DNA of 64,000 bases from positions 496,001-560,000 of the forward strand of contig NZ_CP156688.1 of assembly GCF_040616545.1 (NCBI RefSeq), given 5' to 3'. Origin of the DNA: Akkermansia muciniphila. GTDB lineage: Bacteria; Verrucomicrobiota; Verrucomicrobiia; Verrucomicrobiales; Akkermansiaceae. Under the pieces are notes generated by a model that saw only the letters and a program-made list of their open reading frames with translations, had not been told where the DNA came from and did not search any database. Positions 18,175 to 26,650 of the stretch are shown here, in pieces. A program made the translations under genes and the position numbers. Numbering within the stretch: the stretch's first letter is position 1; each line of letters opens with the position of its first letter.

Positions 18175-19221
18175 TCAGGAGTTAACGGGGCATTCGGCCT
18201 TCATGGCTTCCACACATTCCCGGATGAGATCCGGCCCGCGGTAGATGAACCCCGTGTAAAGCTGGACGAGACTGGCTCCGGCCTTGATCTTGGCGACGGC
18301 GTCCGCACCGCTCATGATGCCGCCCACGCCGATAATCGGAATGTGCCCCTTCAACTCGGAAGCAAAGGCCGCGATGACCTCCGTGGAGCGCTCCGCCAGA
18401 GGCGCGCCGGACAGGCCGCCCGCTTCTTCATGGCGCGGATTGGCTTCCACCCCGGCACGGGAAAGCGTGGTGTTCGTAGCGATTAGGCCATCCAGTCCTT
18501 CATCCAGAAAAACGCGGCTGAGTTCCGCTATGTGTTCATCCGTCACATCCGGGGCCACCTTCATGAAAATGGGCACATTGCGTCCGGTTTCCGCGGCAAG
18601 GTTGGACTGCTCGGCTTTCAGGGAAGCCAGCAGGCGCGCGGCGGGTTCCGCAGCCTGGAGTTCGCGCAGGCCGGGCGTGTTGGGGGAAGAGAAGTTAATG
18701 GCGATGTAATCCGCCACAGGCCATGCCGCACGCAGGCAGGTCAGGTAATCCTGGGCCGCATCTTCATTGGGCGTCACCTTGTTTTTCCCGATGTTGACGC
18801 CAAGGACGCCATGAAAACGGGTGGCGGAGCGGATGTTCTCCACTCCGGCGGCAATGCCGTCATTATTGAAGCCCATCCGGTTGATGATGGCCCGCTGGGG
18901 AATCAGGCGAAACAGGCGGGGCTTGTCATTGCCCGGCTGCGGGCGGGGCGTAAGCGTGCCCACCTCCACAAAGCCGAAGCCAATCTGGCCGAATGCGTTC
19001 ACCGTGTCTGCCTCCTTGTCCATCCCGGCGGCAAGGCCTACCCGGTTGGGGAATTTCATTCCCAGGATTTCCACGGGATCGGAAGGAATATCCCCCGTCA
19101 GGAGAGGCAGTACGCGCATCTTTTCTGCCAGGCGCAGCCCCCACAAAGTCACATTGTGGGCGGTCTCCGGATTCATTTGAAACAATACACTTTTAGCGGC
19201 GGAATATAAGGCGGGTGACAC
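18175..19221 (-). CDS. pyrD: Dihydroorotate dehydrogenase (quinone), class 2
   Basis: FMN enzyme oxidising dihydroorotate to orotate with electrons to the quinone pool, at the inner membrane. The 348-residue class 2 protein shows VGLAAGMDKEAD, the catalytic-serine segment INFSSPNTPGLR and the phosphate-binding GVGGIMSG. The N-terminal FQMNPETAHN helix is the quinone-tunnel segment, which supports the GTG start at 19221 over the internal ATG at 19176. A strong promoter ends only 9 nt before this GTG (see promoter entry), implying a nearly leaderless mRNA. First gene of the pyrD-dnaE-GNAT run. Confidence 0.96.
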   Translation of the reverse strand: MSPALYSAAKSVLFQMNPETAHNVTLWGLRLAEKMRVLPLLTGDIPSDPVEILGMKFPNRVGLAAGMDKEADTVNAFGQIGFGFVEVGTLTPRPQPGNDKPRLFRLIPQRAIINRMGFNNDGIAAGVENIRSATRFHGVLGVNIGKNKVTPNEDAAQDYLTCLRAAWPVADYIAINFSSPNTPGLRELQAAEPAARLLASLKAEQSNLAAETGRNVPIFMKVAPDVTDEHIAELSRVFLDEGLDGLIATNTTLSRAGVEANPRHEEAGGLSGAPLAERSTEVIAAFASELKGHIPIIGVGGIMSGADAVAKIKAGASLVQLYTGFIYRGPDLIRECVEAMKAECPVNS

Positions 19222-19230
19222 GATGCGGGG

Positions 19231-19258
19231 AGTATACTACACCCTCCATTAGGGTCAA
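19231..19258 (-). promoter_or_regulatory. pyrD promoter (sigma70-like)
   Basis: On the minus strand TTGACC (19258-19253), a 16 bp spacer and TATACT (19236-19231), both near consensus. The -10 ends 9 nt before the GTG of pyrD, so transcription should start within 2-4 nt of the start codon. Confidence 0.7.
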
Positions 19259-19272
19259 GAATGGGAAGCGTC

Positions 19273-19300
19273 TTGCCGGGATGATTTTATCCGGTACAAT
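19273..19300 (+). promoter_or_regulatory. thiE promoter (sigma70-like)
   Basis: TTGCCG (19273-19278), 16 bp spacer, TACAAT (19295-19300). The thiE ATG is at 19309, only 8 nt past the -10, so no room is left for a Shine-Dalgarno leader or for a thiamine riboswitch. Confidence 0.7.
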
Positions 19301-19308
19301 TCCCTTCC

Positions 19309-19953
19309 ATGAACAGGAAGGAACGCCTCTCGTCATGCCGTCTGTATGGCATTGTGGATACGGGCTATACTACTGAAAACCAACTGCTATCCGTTACGGA
19401 AAAATTGCTGGCGGCCGACTTGGGAATTCTCCAGCTCCGGGCGAAAAACTGTGCTCCGGAACGTATTGAGGAGCTGGGCAGCCAGCTTGCCCCCCTGTGC
19501 CGCAAACATGGCTGTCTTTTCATCATCAACGACTATCCTGAAATAGCCCTGAGTACCGGGGCGGACGGCGTTCATCTGGGGCAGGACGACGGCGCCCTGG
19601 CGCCTGTGCGGGCCATGCTGGGGCCGGACGCCATCATCGGGCGTTCCACGCACAGCCCGGAACAGGCCCTGGCAGCGTTCCAAGAGCAGGCGGACTACAT
19701 CGGATTCGGCCCCCTGTTTCCCACGGGCACCAAACCGGGAAGGCCCGCCATAGGCCTGGAAGATATTGCAGGCGTGCGGCAGCGGCTTCCGGAAGAATTC
19801 CCGGTCTTCTGCATCGGCGGCATCAATGGGGACACGCTTCCCTCCGTCCTGAAGGCAGGAGCGGACAGGGTTGTCATCGTCTCCTGGCTGCTTACGCACC
19901 CGGACATCACGGAAACGGCAATGGCGCTTAGAAGAACGCTGGGAGAAATATAG
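19309..19953 (+). CDS. thiE: Thiamine-phosphate synthase
   Basis: Joins HMP pyrophosphate and thiazole phosphate to give thiamine phosphate. The 214-residue TIM-barrel protein shows LGILQLRAKN (LQLR strand), IINDYPEIALSTGADGVHLGQDD, IGRSTHSPEQA, DYIGFGPLFPTGTKPGR and the phosphate-binding CIGGIN. It is a lone gene, divergent from pyrD. The THI element that controls many bacterial thi genes is absent because the promoter directly abuts the start codon. Confidence 0.95.
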   Translation: MNRKERLSSCRLYGIVDTGYTTENQLLSVTEKLLAADLGILQLRAKNCAPERIEELGSQLAPLCRKHGCLFIINDYPEIALSTGADGVHLGQDDGALAPVRAMLGPDAIIGRSTHSPEQALAAFQEQADYIGFGPLFPTGTKPGRPAIGLEDIAGVRQRLPEEFPVFCIGGINGDTLPSVLKAGADRVVIVSWLLTHPDITETAMALRRTLGEI

Positions 19954-19992
19954 GAGGAAACGCCGTGCCTTTACGGACGTACCGTTCCACCT

Positions 19993-20667
19993 TCACCGCT
20001 TCCCCTGTTCTTCCTCCGGAGAAAGAGCGGGACGGGAAATCAGGAGAACCGCCGTATTCACGATCATTTGCAGAACGCGGTCCTGATCCTTCATCCACGG
20101 CTCCTTGTCATGAAGTTCCAGCCGGGTGACGTACTTCCCCAGCGTGGCATGGAAAATGGAACTCATGATATGGACGTGCCAGGAGATGGAGAGTTCGTCG
20201 TCCCACGGACAGAACTGGCGTACCCTCTGGGTCATTTCCCGGATGAGCGGAGCATAGAATTCATCGTAAATCTTTCTCCCCAGATATTCCGGTTCCTGAG
20301 GCAGCCGCCACAGCAGCCGGGCGTGATCCGGGCCGCCCAGGCTTTTATCCAGAAGCAGCCGGAAAGCGGGTTCAATGAACGCCCTGGCGTACGCACGCAG
20401 GGACGGATGAAGGTCCGCTTCCTTCAGCATTTTCATGCGCGCCTCCATCAGGGGTTCCGCATACTGCCGGAATACGGCAAGGTACAGCCCTTCCTTATTT
20501 TCAAAGTAATAAACAATGGAGGCCAGGTTCACTCCCGCTTCAGAAGCAATGGCCCTCATGGTCACTCCGTCAAATCCTCTGAGAGCAAAAAGTTTCTGCG
20601 CCGCGCGAAGAATCTTGCCGCTGGTTTCAGCAGAACGGTCGGACTGGGATTTGCGGGTGGAGGACAT
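19993..20667 (-). CDS. TetR/AcrR-family transcriptional regulator
   Basis: A 224-residue one-component repressor. The N-terminal helix-turn-helix is typical: ILRAAQKLFALRGFDGVTMRAIASEAGVNLASIVYYFENKEGLYLAV. The C-terminal ligand domain, with a PLMEARMKMLKEADLHPSLRAY-type stretch, resembles the CecR/CerR subgroup, but this is tentative. It lies between convergent thiE and the thioredoxin-fold gene (gap 28 bp), whose transcript may run into it. No palindromic operator is evident. The target is unknown. Confidence 0.85.
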   Translation of the reverse strand: MSSTRKSQSDRSAETSGKILRAAQKLFALRGFDGVTMRAIASEAGVNLASIVYYFENKEGLYLAVFRQYAEPLMEARMKMLKEADLHPSLRAYARAFIEPAFRLLLDKSLGGPDHARLLWRLPQEPEYLGRKIYDEFYAPLIREMTQRVRQFCPWDDELSISWHVHIMSSIFHATLGKYVTRLELHDKEPWMKDQDRVLQMIVNTAVLLISRPALSPEEEQGKR

Positions 20668-20695
20668 CGTTGCAGAACATCAAAGGTATTTCAGC

Positions 20696-21430
20696 CTAGC
20701 GGGAGGAGCGGCTTGAGCCGATAGCCTTTACCAGTTGTTCCATGTCCTGGGAAGACTGGATGGCCTTTCCGTCCTTGTCCACCAGAATCATTGTGGGAAT
20801 GCCGCGGGGAGCCACTTTTCTGGCCAGCTCCGTCAAATCCTTCTTCAGCAGGACAGGCCACGGCATATTGTTGGCGGCGGCCCATTTCTGGGCGGCTTCC
20901 AGGTTCTGGTCCAAATTGCACATGATTACCTCCACATCCGGATTATCCTTCACCGCCTTGTTGTAAGCCTCCACGCTGTGGGGGGCATTCCGGCAGCAGG
21001 GGCCGCACCAGCTCGCGCTGAAATACAGGATAAAATGCCGGGGATTCAATTTCCCGTCCTTCTTCTTGAGCTTGCCGTTGTCCAGCATGTAGGTTTTCCC
21101 CTTCATTTCCTCAGCCACGGGACCAGACGGCACGGAGGACCATTCCGAGAGGGGCTTTCCGATCACCTCCTTGTGTTCCTCCAGCCATGCCCGGTCTTCC
21201 TCTGAAAGCTTTTCCAACGGCATCGTGATGGGCTTTTTGGCCGTAGTCACCAGCTTGACCGTCTTCATATTGAGGGCGATAGGACGGGCCTCCACCGTGG
21301 TTCCCGTGCTTTTATTCGTCCAGGTACGGAGGGAAGGATCCTCCGCCGCATCAGGAGAACCGGCAAAACAGAAGGGGGTTCCCAGCAAGAACGCAGACGC
21401 CAGCAGAATATGCAAAGGGGAAAATTTCAT
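20696..21430 (-). CDS. Secreted thioredoxin-fold (TlpA-like) protein with SHD1-like N-domain
   Basis: A 244-residue exported protein. After a signal peptide (MKFSPLHILLASAFLLGTPFCFAG) comes a roughly 55-residue domain, RTWTNKSTGTTVEARPIAL to LSEEDRAWLEEH, resembling SHD1-like domains frequent in Planctomycetes and Verrucomicrobia. Then a thioredoxin fold with the redox motif FSASWCGPCC and cis-Pro segment PRGIPTMILVD. The start at 21430 is 25 bp after the cytochrome stop, so it is probably co-transcribed. It could reduce heme-binding cysteines during cytochrome c maturation; that role is inference from the neighbour. Confidence 0.78.
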   Translation of the reverse strand: MKFSPLHILLASAFLLGTPFCFAGSPDAAEDPSLRTWTNKSTGTTVEARPIALNMKTVKLVTTAKKPITMPLEKLSEEDRAWLEEHKEVIGKPLSEWSSVPSGPVAEEMKGKTYMLDNGKLKKKDGKLNPRHFILYFSASWCGPCCRNAPHSVEAYNKAVKDNPDVEVIMCNLDQNLEAAQKWAAANNMPWPVLLKKDLTELARKVAPRGIPTMILVDKDGKAIQSSQDMEQLVKAIGSSRSSR

Positions 21431-21455
21431 GTACACAACGCTAATATACTCTTTC

Positions 21456-23735
21456 CTATCTTCCATGTCGAGAAGCCGATTCCAGAATTTGCCGGGCCTG
21501 GGCATGCCCCGGATCACGGCGCAGGGCTTCTGCTGCCGCTGCCGCCGCGTCACGGTAACGGCCGTTGCGGTAAAGCATCACGGCCAGCGTGAACGGAATA
21601 TCCGCATTTTCCTTGTCCAGGGAGGAACAATTCTCCAAGTCCTGGAGCGCTTGCTCCAGCCGTCCCACCTTTTCATTAAGCAGGGCGCGGTTGAACAGGG
21701 CACGGATGAAAGAGGGCTCTATTTTCAGGGCCGCATTAAAGGATTCCAGAGCTCCCGGCTCATCATTGTTCTCAATCTGTCCCAGCCCCAGCAGATACCA
21801 CAGGTTAGCATCCTTCGGAGCCAGGCGGACGGCCTCCTTCATCTGCTCCACCGCTTCCCCGCTGCGCCCCTGGGAGGCCAGGAAAACGGCATAATCCCGG
21901 TGTACCACGGAAGATGTGGCATCCCATTTCAGAGCCTTGGCAAACCATTGTTCCGCGGCCTTCGCATCCTTGCGGCTGATAGCTATCTGGGCCAGCTTCA
22001 TTGCCCCGGAGGGCTGGTCTGCCTGATGAAGCGCGGCGGCGGTCAGCTCCTTCATGGCCGGGCTGTCCGGCGGCAGGGAATCCCGGAGGGCCCATTCCGC
22101 CTGCAGGCGGACAACCTTGAATGGGTCATTGAGCAATTTGCCCGCGGCGGGATTGCCCGCGCGGCCCATTACCTTGGCGGTGGCGGCGCGCGTCAGGGCA
22201 TCCGGGTCCTTGACCGCCGCAGCGGCCAGTTCCTGAACAGCCGGTTCATGCGCCCAGGTATCCATCAAATCCAGCAGCGTGGCACGCCAGGCGCCCACTT
22301 CCTCCCTCTTGAAGCATTCCATCAGCAGCGGCAGCACATCCTCCCGTCCTTCATAAGCACGCTGCACGGCTCTGGTGCGGTCCCGGTACTGCGCCATCTT
22401 GGGATTGGGCCCGTAATATTTTTCCACTGCTTCCGCGGCCCATTCATTGCTCTTTTCCCGGTGGCACATGGTGCAGGCATTGGGAATGCCCAGCTCTACG
22501 CTCAGGAGGGGGTCAGGAGAATTGAAGGAGTGGTCCCGGCGGGGGTCGCGGGCCATGTACAGGCTTTCCGGCATATGGCATTCCACACAGCGGGCGCCCA
22601 TGCTGGACTGGGGGCACGGCGTATGTTTGGATATGTCAATAACAGGGGCTTTCACCCCGTTCACAGCCTCCCCGGTGCCATGGCACCGCAGGCAGAGCGT
22701 GTTGTCCTCCTGCGGAAGCTTCAGCGTTCCCGTATGCGGATCATGGCAGTCCAGGCAGGTGACGCCCGCCTTTCCCATGCGGCTCAGGCGCAGGCCGGTT
22801 TCACAATAATCCTCATCCCTCTGCATGCCGTTGGGCCAGAAGACACCGGGCTGCACGGGAAGCACGAGCTGGAAATGATTGTCAAAACGGTCTCCTATGG
22901 CAAAATCGTGATCGAATTCATCCCGCCGGGCATGGCAGGAAGCGCAGTTGTCGTGAATTTGCTCCGGCGTCAGCTTGTTTTTGGTGGAAATCATGCACCC
23001 CGTTCCTGCCTCGGGCTTATCCAGCAGTGGACCGTGGCACTGGATGCAGGTCACGCCGGGTTCCGTCCACGTGGAAGCGTAACGGTCCTTGACCGGATCA
23101 TAGTTCTTATGGAACAGGGACATGTGGCACCATGCGCACTGCGTGTTCCAGTTCATGCCGCGTCCCGTCCAGTGCCCCCAGTCTCCGGGCTGGCGGGCAT
23201 CCTTGCCGAAAATGTCAAACCACTCCTTGCGGTTTACATCCCACGCGGCGCTCAGGGTGTGGTAGCCCCCGTCCTTTGCGGGAACCAGGTACTGCACCAG
23301 TGGAATCCTCCCCGTAGCCCATTCCGCGCGCCAGGCTGTGTTGGACTGCCCGTCATGCACCATGCGGCCCTGGGCATCCGTGGAAAATTGAAGAATGCTT
23401 CCGTGGGCGTCCAGCTTCATGTTATGAAATGCCTCGGACTCCCACTGGTCCCCCAGCTTGCGGAACGCCCAGGCGTGGTCTGAGCCGGCCCACTGCCGGA
23501 ATTCCTTTTCATGGCAGGCGCCGCACTGCATGGAGATGGGCACTTCATTCTGGTCCCAGTGCTCACTGCCGCCGGAGAAAACGGCCGGCTGGGCTTCCGC
23601 GCCGGAACGCCGGTCCATCCATGCCTTCATCATCGTCCCCAGCCCAATCAGCGCCCCGAGAACAATAAGGAGAACCACCCATTTTTTCATGGAGGATTTG
23701 TTCACGGAAGCATCAGTGGACTCGGGCTGGGACAT
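21456..23735 (-). CDS. Membrane-anchored octaheme c-type cytochrome with HEAT/TPR C-terminal half
   Basis: A 759-residue protein with an N-terminal transmembrane helix (about 18-36) and eight CxxCH heme-binding motifs (CGACH at 71-75, then CAWCH, CIQCH, CASCH, CLDCH, CLRCH, CVECH, CTMCH) up to about residue 410. The first half resembles cytochrome c-552/4 and NrfA-like multiheme proteins. The second half has helical repeats: HEAT-like residues about 430-570, then TPR units (RDYAVFLASQGRSGEAVEQM, LWYLLGLGQIENNDEPGALE). It should face the periplasm. The substrate is unknown; nitrite or other small-oxyanion reduction is possible, but no catalytic CxxCK motif is visible. Confidence 0.85.
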   Translation of the reverse strand: MSQPESTDASVNKSSMKKWVVLLIVLGALIGLGTMMKAWMDRRSGAEAQPAVFSGGSEHWDQNEVPISMQCGACHEKEFRQWAGSDHAWAFRKLGDQWESEAFHNMKLDAHGSILQFSTDAQGRMVHDGQSNTAWRAEWATGRIPLVQYLVPAKDGGYHTLSAAWDVNRKEWFDIFGKDARQPGDWGHWTGRGMNWNTQCAWCHMSLFHKNYDPVKDRYASTWTEPGVTCIQCHGPLLDKPEAGTGCMISTKNKLTPEQIHDNCASCHARRDEFDHDFAIGDRFDNHFQLVLPVQPGVFWPNGMQRDEDYCETGLRLSRMGKAGVTCLDCHDPHTGTLKLPQEDNTLCLRCHGTGEAVNGVKAPVIDISKHTPCPQSSMGARCVECHMPESLYMARDPRRDHSFNSPDPLLSVELGIPNACTMCHREKSNEWAAEAVEKYYGPNPKMAQYRDRTRAVQRAYEGREDVLPLLMECFKREEVGAWRATLLDLMDTWAHEPAVQELAAAAVKDPDALTRAATAKVMGRAGNPAAGKLLNDPFKVVRLQAEWALRDSLPPDSPAMKELTAAALHQADQPSGAMKLAQIAISRKDAKAAEQWFAKALKWDATSSVVHRDYAVFLASQGRSGEAVEQMKEAVRLAPKDANLWYLLGLGQIENNDEPGALESFNAALKIEPSFIRALFNRALLNEKVGRLEQALQDLENCSSLDKENADIPFTLAVMLYRNGRYRDAAAAAAEALRRDPGHAQARQILESASRHGR

Positions 23736-23827
23736 GGCGGAAATATTCTGCCATATCCTACGCGCTCCACCAAGGAACTTTTACACAAGCGGACCCGTTC
23801 CGGAGGTTTTCCCCGGACTCCCGGAGC

Positions 23828-25153
23828 TTAATCCTCCTCTTCCAGGGCTTCCTCCCGCATCAGCGGAGTAATCCGGGTCACGGTGCAGCGCTCCACGCCG
23901 CCGTTCTCCGTACGGGTCACCCTGAATTCCAGGCCCAGGTAACCCACGGCGTCACCTTCCTCCGCCGGGGCTTCCAGCAAATTGAGAATCAGACCGCCCA
24001 CGGTGTCAATCTCCTCATTCTGCAAGTCCATGTCCATGGCTTCCCCCAACTCCTCAATTCGGGCCAGACCGGAAACATCACACGAGAAGCCCACGGCGTC
24101 CCGGGGCAGCTCCGTCAATACTCTGATGCGGCCGCGGTCCCAGCCCATCACCTCAGAAAACACGTCCGTCAGGGTCAGCAGGCCGGAAGTCCCGCCGTGC
24201 TCGTCCAAAATGATGGCAAGGCGCACGTTGTCCTTCCTCATGATCTCCACCACATTGTCAAACTTGACCGTCTTGGGCACCTTGGGAATGGCGTGGATGT
24301 ATTCAGGCTTCAAGGCCTTCCCGCGGAACATGATGCGGAACAGGTCGCGGGCATGCACCATGCCGACCACGTGGTCCAGATCACCGCGGTAAACGGGGTA
24401 GCGGGTGCGGCGGGTGCGGCGGACAATCTCCCGTATTTTCTCATGCCCCGCTCCTTCCGGAATGGCGTCTATCCGGACGCGCGGAGTCATGACCTGGTGA
24501 ACGTACAGGTCCTCCAGGTCAAACAGGCCATCCATGATGCGCCCGGATTCCTGCGGCAGGGCGCCGTTTTCATGACTCTCCTCAATGATGTACTGGAGTT
24601 CTTCCGCAGAATGGTAGTGGGACTTGGATTCATTCCTGTCCACGCCCAGCAGCCCCAGGAAAAAGTTGCCCAGGGTGTTCATGCCCACCACCAGCGGATA
24701 CAGGCAGAGCTGGACCACGTACATGGGCATTGTGATGATGAGGCAAAGCTTCGTGGCATACTGGAGGGAAAGCGCCTTGGGCACCATTTCCCCGAGGACG
24801 ATGTGCAGGTACGTCAGCACCGCCACGGACAGGACGCTGGCCGCGCCGTGCGCCACAAGCCAGGAGGCCCACCCATACTGGGCGAGCCATTCGTGAAGCC
24901 ATCCGGCCACGGCATGCTCCCCGTACATGCCCAGCCCCAGGCTGGCGAATGTAATGCCGAGCTGGGCCGTGGCAATGTAACGGTCCTGCAACCGCGGCGT
25001 TTTCAAGATATGGGAGACGCGGCGCGCCACCATATTGCCGGACGCCCCCATTTGCTCCAGCGCCGCGCGGGGCGCGCCAAGCAATGCAAATTCCGCGGCC
25101 ACGAACAGGCCGTTCAGCACAATCAGCAGCAGAATAATAAAAACCGTCATCAT
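23828..25153 (-). CDS. CNNM/CorC-HlyC family membrane protein, second of tandem pair
   Basis: A 441-residue protein with a DUF21/CNNM transmembrane domain (about 1-190), a CBS pair starting near VMTPRVRIDAIPE (about 200-320) and a C-terminal CorC_HlyC domain (GGLILNLLEAPAEEGDAVGY). Family members are linked to Mg2+/Co2+ efflux or resistance; hemolysin activity is an old annotation. The start overlaps the upstream paralogue stop by 4 bp (ATGA), indicating translational coupling. Confidence 0.88.
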   Translation of the reverse strand: MMTVFIILLLIVLNGLFVAAEFALLGAPRAALEQMGASGNMVARRVSHILKTPRLQDRYIATAQLGITFASLGLGMYGEHAVAGWLHEWLAQYGWASWLVAHGAASVLSVAVLTYLHIVLGEMVPKALSLQYATKLCLIITMPMYVVQLCLYPLVVGMNTLGNFFLGLLGVDRNESKSHYHSAEELQYIIEESHENGALPQESGRIMDGLFDLEDLYVHQVMTPRVRIDAIPEGAGHEKIREIVRRTRRTRYPVYRGDLDHVVGMVHARDLFRIMFRGKALKPEYIHAIPKVPKTVKFDNVVEIMRKDNVRLAIILDEHGGTSGLLTLTDVFSEVMGWDRGRIRVLTELPRDAVGFSCDVSGLARIEELGEAMDMDLQNEEIDTVGGLILNLLEAPAEEGDAVGYLGLEFRVTRTENGGVERCTVTRITPLMREEALEEED

Positions 25154-26484
25154 GAGTCCACCCCGCTTTCCATGGCAGGTTCATTCTCCTTTTTCTCCGG
25201 AGGCAACAGCAGAATGGAGGAGACGCGGTTGTGGTCCATCTTCTCCACCACCAGCACGCGCCCGGCAATAATCAGGCGGTCCCCCTCCTTGGGAATGCAG
25301 GACATGTGCTTGATCACGGAGCCCCCTACTGTAGCGGCGCCGTTCATCAGGAAAGGCACCAAGCACTCCGCCTTATGGGCGCGCATCATGCCGGGAATGC
25401 GCACGGTACCGTCCGGCAGGGTTTCCACTTTTTCCCCGGAGCGGATGAATTCCTCATCTATGTCCCCCACCATTTCACCCAGCAGGCGTTCCAGCGTCAC
25501 CAGCCCCACAAACTTGCCGTATTCATCCAGCACAAAAGCTTCCTTGGCCTTGTCCTCCCGGAGCCGGGACACCAGCATCTCCACTGTCTGCATCTCCATC
25601 ACGCACGGCACCTCCCGCAGCATGGAGCGCAGGGGAGGCAGAACGCCCTTTTCCGCATATGCGGCCACCATGTCCTTGATATGCAGCATGCCGATCACGG
25701 ACTCACGGTTTCCTTCATACACCGGAATATGAGTATGGGGCCTGTCCGCAATCATATTCAGAATATCCTCCTCCGTAGCGTCCACATCCAGGCAAACCAG
25801 CCGGAAGCGGGGAATCATGATCTGCTCCACCGTGCGTTCCGCAAAGGAAAGCGCGCTGTGCAGCCGCTCATGCTCATCCTCCTCCAGCAGGCCCCCCTGA
25901 TGGCTTTCATCCAGCAGCATGTTGATCTCCTGCTGGGTGTGGATGTGCTGGTGGCCTCCCGGCGGCAGGCGGAACAGTTTGAGCAGCAGCAGGCCGCTTC
26001 CGTTCAGGAAGTCAATGAACCACGCGAAGAAGGTCAGCGTCCAGCGCATGGGGTAATACGTGTACAAAGCCGCCTGCCGGGGGAATTGCAGCGCCAGGGA
26101 CTTGGGCATCAATTCCCCCAGAATCACCTGCAGCACCGTCAGCCCTACCAACACCACAATGGCGGCTACGGAATTGGCCATCACGGAATCCATGCCGCCA
26201 AACCGTTCAAACAGAGGAAGCAGATAAGCGGACAGTTCCACCTGCCCGTAGGCGCCCAGAATCAGGCTGGAGATGGTAATGCCGAACTGGCAGGCCGCAA
26301 TGTAGCGGTCCAGCTCCCTGGTATTCTCCAGAATTTTGAGCAAATGCGCCGCCACCTTGCTGCCGCCCTCCGCCATTTCACGAATCATGTTGCGGCGCAC
26401 GCTCACGGCGGCAAATTCTGCGGCAACGTAAAAGGCGTTGATCAGAATCAGAAAAAGAATAACGAAAATGATAAAAAGAATCAT
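25150..26484 (-). CDS. CNNM/CorC-HlyC family membrane protein, first of tandem pair
   Basis: A 444-residue paralogue of the downstream gene, with the same order: DUF21 membrane domain (about 1-195), CBS pair beginning IMIPRFRLVCLDVDATEEDI, and the C-terminal CorC domain (GTVRIPGMMRAHKAECLVPF). The two differ clearly in sequence, so the duplication is not recent. They may form a heteromer, as several bacteria encode CNNM proteins in pairs. Ion specificity is not visible. Confidence 0.88.
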   Translation of the reverse strand: MILFIIFVILFLILINAFYVAAEFAAVSVRRNMIREMAEGGSKVAAHLLKILENTRELDRYIAACQFGITISSLILGAYGQVELSAYLLPLFERFGGMDSVMANSVAAIVVLVGLTVLQVILGELMPKSLALQFPRQAALYTYYPMRWTLTFFAWFIDFLNGSGLLLLKLFRLPPGGHQHIHTQQEINMLLDESHQGGLLEEDEHERLHSALSFAERTVEQIMIPRFRLVCLDVDATEEDILNMIADRPHTHIPVYEGNRESVIGMLHIKDMVAAYAEKGVLPPLRSMLREVPCVMEMQTVEMLVSRLREDKAKEAFVLDEYGKFVGLVTLERLLGEMVGDIDEEFIRSGEKVETLPDGTVRIPGMMRAHKAECLVPFLMNGAATVGGSVIKHMSCIPKEGDRLIIAGRVLVVEKMDHNRVSSILLLPPEKKENEPAMESGVDS

Positions 26485-26614
26485 GTATGGAGGGGGTGTC
26501 CGTAGAACGCAACGGGCATCCGCATCATAGGAACCAAGAAAATCCTGTCAAGAACGGGAAACAAAAAATCCTGCCATCCGGAAAATCACATTTTCCCATG
26601 CGTCCCTTCCACCA

Positions 26615-26644
26615 TTGCTTCCTCTTCCCCACCCGTGCTATGGT
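26615..26644 (+). promoter_or_regulatory. Promoter of the M42-like peptidase gene
   Basis: TTGCTT (26615-26620), 18 bp spacer, TATGGT (26639-26644). The ATG at 26651 begins 6 nt after the -10, the distance expected for transcription starting at the A of ATG. Confidence 0.5.
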
Positions 26645-26650
26645 GAGGCC

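Noticed and set aside
15698-18244. Very long open frame (848 codons) opposite dnaE
   Set aside because: It is the complement of a securely identified gene. Long antisense frames are expected in GC-rich coding DNA, and the translation has no family motif.
21171-23483. 770-codon open frame opposite the octaheme cytochrome gene
   Set aside because: The opposite strand has eight CxxCH motifs and TPRs in order, which cannot arise by chance.
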